Below are positions 34,382-46,130 of a stretch of 64,000 nucleotides of DNA, piece by piece (position 1 is the stretch's first letter; every line of letters starts with the position of its first letter). The position numbers and the translations under genes are program-made. The stretch covers positions 38,135,150 through 38,199,149 of the forward strand of contig NC_052354.1 in NCBI RefSeq assembly GCF_009727055.1. Direction: 5' to 3'. The notes under the pieces were generated by a model. It had not been told where the DNA came from and ran no database searches. It worked only from the letters and a program-made list of their open reading frames with translations. Source of the stretch: Benincasa hispida (taxonomy: Eukaryota > Streptophyta > Magnoliopsida > Cucurbitales > Cucurbitaceae).

Positions 34382-34386
34382 GTTCC
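34382..34386. repeat. Target site duplication GTTCC/GTTCT (left copy)
   Basis: GTTCC here and GTTCT at 36001-36005 flank the solo LTR at its TG and (C to T changed) TA ends. They rejoin Copia text ...EVEEMRLVP|YVSVVGSFMYAML. Confidence 0.75.
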
Positions 34387-36000
34387 TGTTGGGGAAATAA
34401 TTGGTTTGCGTTGATGATCATGCGATGATCATGCGTAGATTTAACGAATATACAGTATGCATCAATCGTTTATGTGATGATCATGCATTCCTGTCACAAG
34501 TTTTCTTACTCTCTCGCCAAGTATAATGAGATCACAAGTTTCTCGAGATGATCTGAGGTCGAACACAGGGACTTGCAACTAAAAGATGATTGTAAAGTAA
34601 TGTGTTTGAGGTAGAGAATAAAAATGAAAGAAAGAAGCTGATTAACTATGCGCTACTCCTACTCCTAGCTAAACAGACTGAAGAATTGAAGTTTGGCTAT
34701 GAGAAGCGATAGAGATGTGGCAACTTTTAACGTGTAATAAGATGCATGGAGAATTATGGTTGGGAAGGAGAGGTCACAAGTTCTTAAGTTTGGTTGCAAG
34801 GGTAATCCCAGCTCGCCACACTCGTATATCGCACACTTCTCGATGGTCAGCCACATGCTTTATATCTCTATAACGCATGGTTGCATTGAGTATAAGGTTA
34901 TTCCTATCTCTAGGAATACTGCTTACTTTGCTTAGTGAGTTCCACTACTTACCCTCTCGGACACTTGGTTATAGTTACTACGCATAGACAAACATTGTGA
35001 TAGCTTTACACTAAGCAAGCAGGATTGACTCACTATACTGGCACAACACAAACCTCTCGGTGATTTACTACATGCGTCATATCTCTATGTCGCATGATTG
35101 AGTATGCGATATCTTGCAATCTGTACTTAACTCATAACAGTGAAAGTAAAAGATGGAGTAGAAGAAGATGATGTAAATGATATTGAAGGAATTAAAGAGA
35201 TGCATTGATTACAAAATGTATTAATGTCTTAAGCCAAAATATAATACAATACAGAGGTGAGAAGAGAGGTGGTTGGCTAGATGTAGGCAATCTTTTGCTT
35301 CCATCAGATGTGTGTCAAGGCTGCCGGTGGTGCAATAGATGGACGGTGGAGTACTCCCTCTCGAGACTATCTCCAATGAAGTTCTGGTAGTCAATTGAAT
35401 GAAGTTGTGGAAGTGAAGAACTCTCAAAGAATTTCTTGCTCATGCTTTCGTCTGTGATCACAGGAATCTGCCCAAGTCAAAAGTCTTGGATACCTTGATC
35501 TTGAGCTCTAAGGCTCTATTTATAGAGCCAAATACTGACAACTTTAATAGTCCCGCTCTGAATCATTGCCATTACTGACGCAGTAGGTGAGAATGTTAGC
35601 GCTGCATCATGGTCTGACCGCTTTTCAGAAGGTCTACTGAAGAGCTCAGACATCTCGAGGTATGCGTTCACATTCACTTCTTCATGAAGGATCAACACAT
35701 TCCACCCACTCTTTGCGATCGTACTCCTATCATGGCTATCACTCTGTAGTTGCGACGTTTCATGTTACCAACTTTTCTTCATTGAGATCAACGCATGCGA
35801 TCGACTCTTGCGACAACTACAAAATAGGCATTTTGACGCAAGATAACACATGATATAGGGTTAGTGGGGATTTTTAATTCTAATCAACGCAATTTCATTA
35901 TTCCACATGATTTTTTAGAAATATTGACACATGTTATACTCATCAACATTCATAATTCTAAGTAAAAGGTTGCAATTACTTGCATTTCTACAAGCTATTA
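34387..36000 (-). repeat. Solo LTR of the LARD-like family inside P1
   Basis: 1614 bp, starting TGTTGGGGAAATAATTGG and ending TGCATTTCTACAAGCTATTA. It carries family landmarks in the usual order. These are ATGCATTCCTGTCACAAGTTTTCTT, CTCGCCAAGTATAA, ATCTGAGGTCGAAC.CAGGGACTTG, ATGTATTAATGTCTTAAGCC and the minus-strand TATA box (plus CTATTTATAGAG, about 35516-35527). It has no internal region and one near-matching 5-bp duplication, so it arose by LTR-LTR recombination after insertion. The sequence differs from the other copies by length and many substitutions, so it is an older or different subfamily. Confidence 0.8.
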
Positions 36001-36005
36001 GTTCT

Positions 36006-36700
36006 CTATGTGTCAGTTGTTGTAGCTTTATGTATGCAATGTTATGTACCAGACCTGACATTTGTTATGCAGTAGGGATTGTAAGTAGATATCAATCCAA
36101 TCCAGGATTAGATCACTGGACAACGATCAAAACGATCCTCAAGTATCTATGGAGAACGAGGGGTTATATGCTCATGTGTGAGGCTAAGGATTTAATCCTT
36201 ACAGAATACACTGACTCTGATTTTTAGATTGATAAGGATTCTAAAAAATTCACATTAGGATTAGTGTTCACTCTAAATAGAGGGGCAATAGTATGGTGTA
36301 TCATTAAACAAGGTTGCATTGCGGATTCCACTATGGAGTCGTCTAGCTCAGGAATTTTCTGATGAATTTAGAAGTCGTTCCAAATATTACTCTGCCTATC
36401 ACCCTTTATTGTGAAAATAGTGGTGCAGTGGAGAATTCCAAGATGTCTCACAGCCATAAATGAGGATAACATATTCATCGCAAGTATCTTCTCATTAGAA
36501 AGATTGTGCAACGGGGAGATGTGACTGTCACACAGATGGCCTCTGAGCACAATGTTGTTGATCTATTTACAAAGGCTCTCATGACTAAAATGTTTGAGGG
36601 ACCTAGAGAGTATGAGTCTTCGAGATATGAATCACCTAATCTAGGGCAAGTGGGAAATTTTGTTGGGTGTATTGTATGCCCTAGTTTATTGTATTGTATT
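36006..36700 (+). pseudogene. P1 RT end and RNase H
   Basis: The text MYAMLCTRPDICYAVGIVSR and YQSNPGLDHWTTIKTILKYL, then LILTEYTDSDF, is the RT/RNase H connection. After a stop at 36225 the RNase H continues with CIADSTMESS, YCENSGAVENSKMSHSHK, RKIVQRGDVTVTQMASEHNV and VDLFTKALMTKMFEGP. The frame breaks at several points, so it is non-functional. A 3' UTR and polypurine tract (GGACAAGTGGGAGAT, 36791-36805) follow. Confidence 0.8.
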
Positions 36701-36805
36701 TGATACTGTACATCCCACTCATGGTATTTAATACTAGTTATACTCCATTTTTTTGTAATGTATTTGATACTGTACAACCCACTCGTTTTAGGACAAGTGG
36801 GAGAT

Positions 36806-37389
36806 TGTTGGAATTTATGTCTTAAATCTCATGTATCTTGTGGTTTGTAAAGACAAATTATGTATCTAATAAAATAAGAGGTCTTTTATTGATGTTTAAA
36901 CTACGTTAATTAAATCCAATAAACTAAGATCCAAGGTTATCTGATAAAACTTAGACATGTATGTGGAGACATATAGGTGGATCATATTTAAGTGATAACC
37001 TAAATGGTCTGTAGGATATGGATAAGGCTGGATAAATTATCTTGATGACACTACAAATAATGCCCTCTTTGTAGATGTTACAATTGTTGTAAAGTGCTAC
37101 AAACGATTTGATCCTGATTATTCATGTAGAGACATGCAAATGGGGGTATTCTATACAAAGAGTTTATATAAGACTGAACCACGAAATGAATAGACTCTTT
37201 ATATAACACCGTTGATAGAAGAGACTTATATTTCACTAGGATGACCATAGTTGACTTTACCTTAATCCTAAATGAGTTGTGAACTCCTGTCTATGAGAGC
37301 GATTCTTCGATTTGTATGGATGAGAGTGGCTAAATTAGCCAACTCAATAAGCCTACCATTTTGGGGATTTGTCCGAGTACGGAGCTAGG
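36806..37389 (+). repeat. P1 3' LTR, 5' part, interrupted by minus Copia M1
   Basis: It starts TGTTGGAATTTATGTC right after the PPT and is collinear with 28916-29500. It breaks at GGAGCTAGG, where the M1 LTR (TGAAGGGATGGG...) begins. A later part of such an LTR is found at 45567-46017. Confidence 0.8.
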
Positions 37390-39319
37390 TGAAGGGATGG
37401 GACCGAATCCCACAGCAGAAGCATTTTGTTAGAACGTCTTCCATCACGCAATACGATTTTTACATAAACATAACCATTGAATTTAAACAAAATATAAACA
37501 TGTAAAATTAGCTTGCTTTAGGGAAAAGATTAGAACGATTTTTATCTTTGTAGATTCCCAAGTGCCACGAACAATCCTCTTCTAGTTCCAACGAACAGAT
37601 TTCCATCGATCTTGATCACGAACAATTTCTTTAACAATCTCAAAGACTACCACAAGAGTAACCTCGTTATTCTTTGGGATTCCAATAGAGGGATAGGTTA
37701 TATCCAACTATTGGGAGAGCGAGAGGAGGAAATATTTTCTGAAGAGTAAAGAGGATTTTCTTTATGGCTTAGAGAAAATTCTGCACAATAACACTATGGT
37801 ATTGTGTATTGTGTTGTGTGTTTCACTGTCTTCCCAAAGGGCCATAAGGAGGTCTTTATATAGAGAAGGGTCAAACCTACCTTTTTCCTAATATTTTCCT
37901 TTTCTATAATTAATTAAATATCATTTATTTAATTAATTAACCCATTTAATTAAACAACACTAATTTGATTAATTAGCCCAATGAAATAATACTTATTTAA
38001 TTTTAATTTGCACAATAATTAAATAACTATTTATACATTAGACACAATTTAATGTATATATTTAATTAGTATATACATCCCCTGTATATGTGCAAGATTT
38101 CTTTATTAATTAATTATTTGTGAATCTAATACACTTGTGTTAATTAATTCGAATCTTATTCAAATATTATTTTCTAATTTAATTATAGATCATATCCATA
38201 ATTAATTATATATTAATCACATTAATATATAGTTTCCTCAAATTAATTTGAAAAATTCAAATTATCCCTCTTACGTATCCTTTGGTGAGCTAACGAGGGG
38301 ACCTGGTGGATCTGTAGATTAGAAACTCCAACAATATGAGATTAATTGGCTAAACTTATTAACCAAATTAATCAGTATTCGTTAACTTTGGGTACACTTC
38401 ACTAAAGACCCATAATTGCACTCTTCTCACTACAGATATATTTCTGTGTCCGCGAATATAGACCAATACTAGGAAGTTAGTCTTTCACGAGTGTTCGTAA
38501 CTCCATCAGGGTTAAATTACCGTTTAACCCTTGGGTTACCTCTAACTTCTTAAGTACCAGTGCTCCTCTAATCAACAACATATTTATGATCCAACCAATA
38601 AACAGAAAACCCTCTCAGGCTAATGAGAGGGTTGGGCCATTTGTTCAAGCCCTGAAGACACCGTTTAAGGGAACACTCATCTATTTACCCTTAAAGGGTG
38701 AAGGAATCAATTCCATTTTGTATTATTATGTTCCCAGCTCTACACTCGGTCTTTTCAACAAAATGGTAGGTATATTAGGTCGGTGATCTACCCACCCTCA
38801 CCAAGACAAATAAAAGTAAAATCCCTCGTGAACAAGAGTTCATAATATACTCAAGATTACGACTAAGTCACCTTGATCATCCTATTGAAATAGGAATCTA
38901 ACTAGTCAATGATGTTACATCTAATGGTTACTATTTTGCGGTCCAGCCTCATGCAAACTCATTGCATAGGATACCTATACTTGCGTGTCACCTACACGAA
39001 CGTGTTGGATCATTACATTTGTACCAAATACAAAGTGGGCCATATTCATAGTGTTACCAAAATAAGGTACCTAGCCTTATCCCTATACTATAGAACCTTT
39101 AGGTTGTATCTTGAATTTTGATCCCTGTATGTCTCTACATATAGTTCAAGACTTATAAGATAGTCTTGGATGTTAGTTTATTAGATTTAGGGTTATTAAG
39201 ACAAAATAGGCAACAATAAAAACAATAACATTTATTGATTTAACATCTATAACTCTTTCTTGATGACAATCATTTAATAATATTTATTATCTATGAGTTT
39301 TAGGGCATAAAATCTAACA
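37390..39319 (-). repeat. Copia M1 3' LTR, complete (1930 bp)
   Basis: In element sense it starts TGTTAGATTTTATGCCC (at 39319) and ends GGGATTCGGTCCCATCCCTTCA (at 37390). It is preceded by a PPT (plus ATCTCCTACTTG, from 39321). This copy gives the true end of the family LTR and so supports the ends called at 46017 and 11506. The part 38679-39319 is repeated at 41942-42581. Confidence 0.75.
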
Positions 39320-39498
39320 ATCTCCTACTTGAACTAAAACTGTAGTCAGTGGGTTGTAAACAATCCAAAAGGCGGGATAATACTAAATACAATAAACTAA
39401 GGCATCCATATATCCATTACACATCTCTCATTTTTCGTAGATTATATAATGTACATGTCTCGTAGACCTAGACACTCTAGATGACCCTCAAACACTTT

Positions 39499-39561
39499 AG
39501 CCATGAGGGCCTTCGTAAATGGATCAGTAATGGCTACTGCCCACTGTTGTCACAATATAAG
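39499..39561. repeat. 63-bp duplicated target segment, left copy
   Basis: From AGCCATGAGGGCC to CACAATATAAG. It is repeated at 40268-40330 with one difference (CTTCGTAAA versus CTTTGTAAA). The segment is Copia RNase H coding sequence. It flanks the 706-bp LARD LTR fragment. Confidence 0.9.
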
Positions 39562-40267
39562 CTCTTAGAACAACTCGAGAGAGAACCTTGCGGCGTAGGA
39601 ATAGAGAGTGGGCCGATGCCACCACTCTTCTCTTGCTCCACCTTAAAATGAAAAGGAAAACTATGGACAACAGCGTGAATTTGTGGAACAAAAGATTGTA
39701 AGAACGATGAACTCCTTCTCTGGAGAATACCCTTGGTATTTATAGAGCATCCACGCTGAAAGGCGGCTTCTCTCTCATGGTTGTACAGATGGGACAACTT
39801 TAATTCTTGACTGATGCGCCGAATAATTGTCACCGAAAAGTTGAATGTACTTTGTGACCGTTATCGGCTGTCAACTTAATTTGGACAGCTTTAGTTTCTG
39901 ACTGATGCGTCATCAACTTTCTGCCCCATCACGGTTAATTGGCCTTTCACCTAGATGCGCCCACCATGTTGCACTGACCAAGTTGCGACGATCCTTCTTG
40001 GGCAAATGTTTGCGAGCATGATCATCGCAAAGCCTTGCGGTGAAGTTGCACTAGACCAATGATTTTCTATGGTCGCAATTCTTGCATTGCGTCAACGCAT
40101 ATTCTGCACAAAAATACAAAAATCAACTGTTCTAATGCTCTAAACGCATGCGACCGCAATATTATGAAATTGATGCTTAATGGACGCAAATTAACATATT
40201 TCATCAACACAATCCAACATTGTTTAAGAACTTAGTACTATGATAACGTGCATTTCTGCCCGTTATC
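39562..40267 (-). mobile_element. LARD-like LTR fragment inserted in M1 RNase H
   Basis: It has family landmarks (minus-strand TATA, plus GGTATTTATAGAG at about 39735-39747; GATAACGTGCATTTCTGCCCGTTATCA at its right end). It lacks the left half of the LTR. It is flanked by a 63-bp direct duplication of target sequence rather than by 5 bp. Confidence 0.7.
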
Positions 40268-41941
40268 AGCCATGAGGGCCTTTGTAAATGGATCAGTAAT
40301 GGCTACTGCCCACTGTTGTCACAATATAAGGTGATGGGCAAGTCCATATTTGGAACCACTTCCAAATTGCTTAGGAACTTCCTGAGCCAAACTGCTTCCT
40401 TTGCTACTTTATGTACAACTACATACTCAACTTCCATAGTGGAATCTATAATGCATATCCTTACATGATGCTACGCCATACTACACCTCCCTCGTTTAGG
40501 GTAAATAATGATCCTCTAAAATCATTGTCAGTTTAGGAATTAGAGTCTAATGTTACTTAAGATAGAGCTAGCGTTCTGTTCTTACGATCAGTGATGATTT
40601 GAATCATAAGTACATACTGCGTCTCTACCAAATCTTTCATTTGGAATTGGGTTGCCAACCATTCTTTAATGTTAATAAGGTACCCTATATCATTCCCAAT
40701 AAGTAGGATATCGTCCACATAAAGTATTAGAAAAGCTACTTTATCTTTGATGATTTTCTTGTAGATATAAGGTTCATCAACATTTTGATTGAAATCAAAA
40801 GATTTGATCACTGTATAAAATCTAATGTTCTAAGATTTGGATGCCTGTTTCAACCCATAAATGGATCAATTTAGCTTGCAAACCCCTCGAGCTGAGACAT
40901 AAAGATATTCTCGTCAAGATTGTCATTCAGAAAAGCCGTCTTGACATCTATTTCCCATATCTCATAGTCATTATATGTCGTTATGGACGAGTAAATTTTT
41001 ATAGACTTAAGCATAGCAACAAGGAAAAAAGTTTTATCATAGTCAACCCATTCCCTTTGTGTATAACCCTTACCACAAGTTGAGCTTTGAAAGTTTATAC
41101 CTTTCCAACTACATCTCTCTTTCTTTTGTAGATCCACTTACATCCTATGGGTTTGACCCCTACAGGTAAATCTATAAGCTCCCATATCGAATTGGAGTAC
41201 ATGGACTCCATTTTATGGTCCATGGCTTTGACCTATTGGTCCTTGTCTATGTCATTCATCGCTTGTTTATAGGATAATAGATCCTCAATACCATCATCTG
41301 GTATGACAACCTGAGTTTCAGTTAAACCCAAGTAACGGTCAGGTTGTATCAAAACCCTCCCACTGCGTCGAGGCACTCTCAATAATTGAGAAGGACTAGA
41401 CAGACTTGAAGTGCTGGCTCCTTCATTAACTCTTAATGAAGGACCAACTTCATCAACAACCCTTGTTGATATGTCAGTAGCTTCACTTAATACTACTTTG
41501 CTATGTAGTTTGTGATCTCTCACATGGTCTTCCTCTAAAAATGTATTGTTTTCGATACAAACACTTTATATTCTTGAGGGTTATTGAATAGACCACCTCT
41601 CGTCTCCTTATGGTAACCAACAAATTGCCACAATTTTGAACGAGGTTCCAACTTCTTAGGATTTATCACTAACACATGTGTAGGACAACCTATGATTCTA
41701 AAGTAACATAAACTCGGTTTGCGTCCTCTCCATAACTCGAAAGGTGTTTTAGAAACACTCTTTGAGGGGACATTGTTCAAAATTTGAACTGCATACCCCA
41801 AAAACGAGTTAGGCAATTGAACATAACTCATCATAGAACGAACTATATCTAATAAGGTTCTATTTCTCTTTTCTGATACACTGTTTTGCTGAGGTGTATG
41901 AGGTATTGAGAGTTGGGATTGACTTCCATGTTCTATCAAAT

Positions 41942-42581
41942 AATCTACTTACCCTTAAGGCAGGAAAGAGTGAATTTCATCTTGTATTATTATGTTTTTA
42001 GCTCCACATGCGGTCTTGTCCCCAAAATGGTAGGTATATTGGTTAGTGATCTGGCCTCTCTCACTCATGCAAATCAAAGGATAGTCCCTCGTGAACAAGA
42101 GTTCATAATATACTCAAGATTAAGATAAATCGCCTAGGTCATCCTATTGAAATAGGAATCTAACTTGCCAACGGTGTTGCATCTAGCGATTACTATTTCG
42201 CGGTCCAGTCTAATGCAAACTCATTTCCTAGGATACCCCCACTCCTGTGTTACCTACACGAATACGTTGGATCATTATGTTTGTATCAAATACAAAGTAG
42301 GTCGTATCCATAGTGTTACCAGGATAAAGTACCTAGTCTTATCACTATACCATAGACCCTTTAGGCTGTATATTGAACATTGATCCCTATATGTCTCCAC
42401 ATACAGTTCAAGACTCATAAGACAACCTTGGATGCTAATTTATTGGATTTAGGGTTATTAAGATAAAATAGACAACAATACAAACAATAACATTTAGTGG
42501 TTTAATATCTATAACTCTTTATTGATGATGGTCAATTAATAACATTTACTATCTACGAGTTGTAGGGCGTAAAACCCAACA
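41942..42581 (-). repeat. Copia M2 3' LTR, truncated
   Basis: In element sense it starts TGTTGGGTTTTACGCCC (42581), directly after a PPT (plus AACTCCCACTTG, 42583-42594), and stops at 41942 inside the LTR. It is joined there to the M1 integrase. The corresponding complete sequence is 38679-39319. Confidence 0.75.
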
Positions 42582-42670
42582 AACTCCCACTTGAACTGAA
42601 ACTTTAGTAAGTGGGTTGTGCACAATCCAAAAGGTGAGATAATGATAAATAGAATAAACTAGGGCATCTA

Positions 42671-44645
42671 TGTTGGAGTTGATGCCCTAAATCTCGTAGG
42701 GTTCTGTAGTTTGTAAACACATGTATGAACAAATATTTTGTGATTTATAATATGGGATATTTTATTCATTTCAATCTATGAAATATGAGATATTTTAGTT
42801 TCATTAACCACAAACCAATAAACTAAGATCCATGGTTATCGTTGTAATTTATGCATGTATGTGGAGACATACAAGTGGATCATGCTTTAAGTGATAACCT
42901 AAATGGTCTGTAGTATATAGATAAAAGAGGAATACCTTATCATTGTGACACTACGAGTGTGACCTGCTTTCTAGGTGTTACAAATGGTGTAAAGTGCTAC
43001 AAATGGTCTGATCCTGATCATTCATGTGGAGATATGCGAGTGGAGATATCTTATACAAAGGAGTTTGTATAAGACAGGACCACAGAATATTTAGTCTCGT
43101 TATATAACGTCGTTCATGACAGAGACTTTCATTTCACTAGGATGACCATAGATAACATGACCTTAATCCTGAATGAGTTGTGAACTCTTACCTATGAGGG
43201 TGGACATTTGATTTGCATAGATGCGAGTGGCTAGATCGCCGACTCAATCCTACCACTTTGGGGATTCGTCTGATTGGGGAGCTGGGAACTCAGGTACACA
43301 AGATGGAATTCACTCCTTCCCCAAAGCAGGGGTAAGTAGATAAATTGCTCCCTTAAGGACTGATTTTGGGGCTTGAACAATATGGCACCACATCTTCTCT
43401 TGGCCCGAGAAGAGTTTAGTCATAGTGGGACTATGATCTATTGTTCATTAAAGGGATCAGTGGTAATTAAAGAGTTAGATATAACTACAGGGGTAAAACG
43501 GTAAAATCGATCTAGCGATTTGTGAAGGGTCATCGTACTATTGATTGGTTATATCCAATGGACATAGAAATATATATATAGTGCGAAAAGTGCAGATGTT
43601 GGTCTTTAGTGGAGTGCCCGAAAGTTAACGGATGGTGGATATCATAATTAAAGAGTTTAGTCTATTATTCACGTACCGTTGGAGCTTCAAACTACTGGTC
43701 CATAAGGTCCCCTTGGTAGCTCAATGGATTCAAGTTTAGAATCAGTTTTTGGGTTAGTTTGAAATGTTCAAATTAACAAAAGAGAATTTGATTATATATG
43801 ATATAATTGATTTAATGTATTTGATATATTATTATTTGATTGGAGGAATTAATATAAATATGATTTATATTAAATGCCATAAAAAGAGAAAAAGAACCAT
43901 GCTTTATATGTTGCATATGATGCAATATTAAAACTCTATGTTATAAATATAATATGATCAGTTAGTTATTATATTTATTTATAATTTATTAATTATGAAA
44001 TAATTAGTTTCTTTTTCTTCGATAACCAACCTTAGTGGGTGGTTTTAGACGGTTTATAGCTAAATGGGATAAGGATGAAAAATAGTTTTTCATTACACAT
44101 CAAGTAATTATATTGCTTGTTGAGACGCTAGACGATAGAGATCGAGTTCACTATACGATAGTGCCTAATTCAACAAGATCAAGGATCGAGTCTATGCGAC
44201 AGACTGATATCTTCTACACAATTGTTCTTTCCTTTACTCGATCGCTTACTCCTTCTACTTCCTCCATCCCTCTATCCAAATTCATACAGAGCCTACAACT
44301 CTTGGATTCTCACACCTAAAATACCAAGGTAACCTTATAGTGGTGTCGAGTTCTATTCGAGGATCGAGGATCGATTTGTACTCGCTGGTGATCGAGGATT
44401 TTCCAGAGGCTCGTTGCCTTCGTGCTTATTTTCTGAGTTGCTAAACGATCGAGGGAAATACATGAAAAAAGAGTTCTTTAAAGGTATTGTTTACTCGATC
44501 CCTTGTTTTTAATTAAAAAGCATGTTGTAATTTGACTTTAATGCATAACTGTTTCTCTATAATTGTAAATTTTTATGTTTTTTCACAATGGAGTTTGGAA
44601 TGATCTACTTCCGCTCACTGGTTCTCTAGTTTTAGAGTTCATTCA
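42671..44645 (+). repeat. Solo LTR of a P1-like Copia, with target duplication
   Basis: 1975 bp, TGTTGGAGTTGATGCCC ... GTTTTAGAGTTCATTCA, flanked by ATCTA (42666-42670) and ATCTG (44646-44650). The surrounding minus-strand Copia reads GGGCATCTA|TATACCCATT when it is removed, as in 1214-1230. It shares the first 1 kb with the P1 LTR, but its 3' part differs (a region with repeated CGAGGATCGAGG near 44350-44400). It is the product of LTR-LTR recombination. Confidence 0.88.
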
Positions 44646-44650
44646 ATCTG

Positions 44651-45566
44651 TATACCCATTACACATCTCTTACTTACCCTAGATTATCCCATGTACATGT
44701 CTCGTAGACCTAGATTCTTTAGATGATCCTCAAACACTTTAGCCGTGAGAGTCTTTCCAAATAGATCAGCAATGGCTACTACCAAAACTATTGTCAAAGT
44801 ATAATGTGATGGGCAAGATCATGTTTGGAACCACATCCAAATCGCTTAGGAACTTCCTAAGCCAAATTGCTTATTTTGCTGCTTCACAAGCAACTACATA
44901 CTAAGCTTTTATAGCGGACTATGCAATGCATCCTTGCTTGATGCTACGCCATATTATAACTCCCTCGTTCAGGGTAAACACTGATGCTGGCGTGGATTTC
45001 CTAAAATCCTTGTGAGTTTGGGAATCAGAGTCTCTGTATCCTGTAAGGATAAAATCATTTGCTTCATACACTAACTTGTAGTCCCTTTTTCTCCTAAGAT
45101 ACTTGAGGATTCTTTACCACTATCCAGTAGTCTTACCTTGGATTGGAGTAGTACCTACTGAAAATTTCCACTGTATAACAAATGTCTAGCCTAATGTAGA
45201 GCATAGCATATATTAAGCTACCCACAGTCATGGCATAGAGAATACGTCTCATATACTTAACTTCTTGAAGTGTCAGACACTGTTCCTTAGACAAGTGAAC
45301 CCCGTGCCTGAAAGGTAACAAACCCTTCTTAGAGTTCTGCATCGAATATCGAGTCAATATTTTTTTTTTTTTTCGATATAAGTTGCTTGAGACAGAGCTA
45401 GCATTTTTTTCTTGTGATCCTTGATGATTTAGATCCCAAGTATATACTGCGCCTCTTCCAAAACTTTCATTTGGAATTAGGTTGCCAGCCATTTCTTAAT
45501 GTTAATAAGGTACCTTACATCATTCCCAATGTGTAAAATATCATCCACATAAAGTATTAGAAAATC
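44651..45566 (-). pseudogene. Copia M2 RNase H and RT fragments
   Basis: It carries minus-strand RNase H from about 44690 to 45110, then RT connection text at 45133-45492. This includes NSKKGLLPFRHGVHLSKEQC, LTLQEVKYMRRILYAMTVGS and LIYAMLYIRLDICYTVEIFS. YVDDILHIGNDVRYL is readable at about 45505-45560. The order RT, then RNase H in minus sense is normal, but there are indels and a poly-T tract at 45360-45374. It ends at 45566, joined to a plus-strand LTR end. Confidence 0.75.
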
Positions 45567-46017
45567 TATGAAGAAAGTCTCCATATAAATTCATCATTTT
45601 GCCCAAATTAGGGCAAGGGAATTCATTTTGTGAAATGAAATCCTAGCCTAAAAAATTATTCTCCTCTCAAAATTTCTCTTCTCCATATTCCCTATTATTC
45701 TTCTTCAACCAAGGTGTGAGAGACCACTATTCTCTCATTGGTTCCTAGAGAATAACAAGGTCTCACTTGTGGTGGTGTCTATTGTTCGTTGCAAAATCGT
45801 TTCGGAGAAGACGATGAAGAAATCGTGAAGAGTTCGGGATTCGATCCCTTCAAGCGACAAAGGTATGTGATATTCTTCTTCCCCTTTTCTTTAATAACAT
45901 GTTGGTTTACTGAATGTTTATCCCCTGTTTGCTTCTATTTTTGTGCTGATTTTGTTTCGTTTAAATTAAAAGAACGAAATGCAAGGCACTCATACGCTTT
46001 CCCTCGGGATTCGATCC
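45567..46017 (+). repeat. P1-type LTR, 3' end
   Basis: It begins TCTATGAAGAAAGTCTCCATA (compare GGAGGAAGTCTCCATATAAA near 30249). It ends GGGATTCGATCCCTTCA, as in the inverted M1 LTR end. It contains ACAAAGGTATGTG, similar to 11340. It lacks its 5' part. Confidence 0.65.
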
Positions 46018-46130
46018 CTTCAAGCAATAGAATACCATATGTAGACACAGATGATATTCTATCATTGTCTATCATGATCTATCGCATATAGATTGTGATA
46101 CTTTGTTATTATTTGTAAATATTTGTCATT
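46018..46130. repeat. Right half of the MITE-like GATAG repeat
   Basis: See 28821-28915. It contains TCTATCATTGTCTATCATGATCTATCGC and then TTGTTATTATTTGTAAATATTTG, complementary in layout to the left half. Confidence 0.6.

Larger units (their letters stand above)
39320..41941 (-). pseudogene. Copia M1 internal remnants (RNase H, RT, integrase C-terminus)
   Basis: Minus-strand pieces: RNase H end (39460-39561 and 40269-40470, interrupted by a 706-bp insert) and RT (40557-40811) with LILYVDDILLIGNDIGYL and KEWLATQFQMKDLVETQYVL. RT also covers 40871-41137 with WVDYDKTFFLVAMLKSIKIY and DYEIWEIDVKTAFLNDNLDE. The linker (41233-41523) has RVPRRSGRVLIQPDRYLGL. The integrase C-terminal part (41535-41939) has PHTPQQNSVSEKRNRTLLDI, VRSMMSYVQLPNSFLGYAV and ELWRGRKPSLCYFR. 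Gag, protease and the first half of integrase are absent. The piece ends at 41941 against a truncated LTR. Confidence 0.8.
28916..46017 (+). mobile_element. Outer Copia element P1 with nested insertions
   Basis: It starts TGTTGGAGTTTATGTCC at 28916, and its LTR family ends GGGATTCGATCCCTTCA at 46017. Between these are gag, protease, integrase and RT remnants on the plus strand (31798-34380) and RNase H (36006-36640). The 3' LTR start at 36806 follows its PPT. Nested in it are a LARD solo LTR, two minus-strand Copia copies and a Copia solo LTR. Flanking bases AACGA and AGCAA differ by two transitions, so a target duplication is only a possibility. About 750 bp of the 3' LTR are missing between 37389 and 45567. 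Confidence 0.7.

Noticed and set aside
28911..46022. AACGA/AGCAA as the target site duplication of the outer Copia
   Set aside because: Only 3 of 5 bases agree, and part of the 3' LTR is missing, so the ends may come from different copies. Kept only as a possibility.
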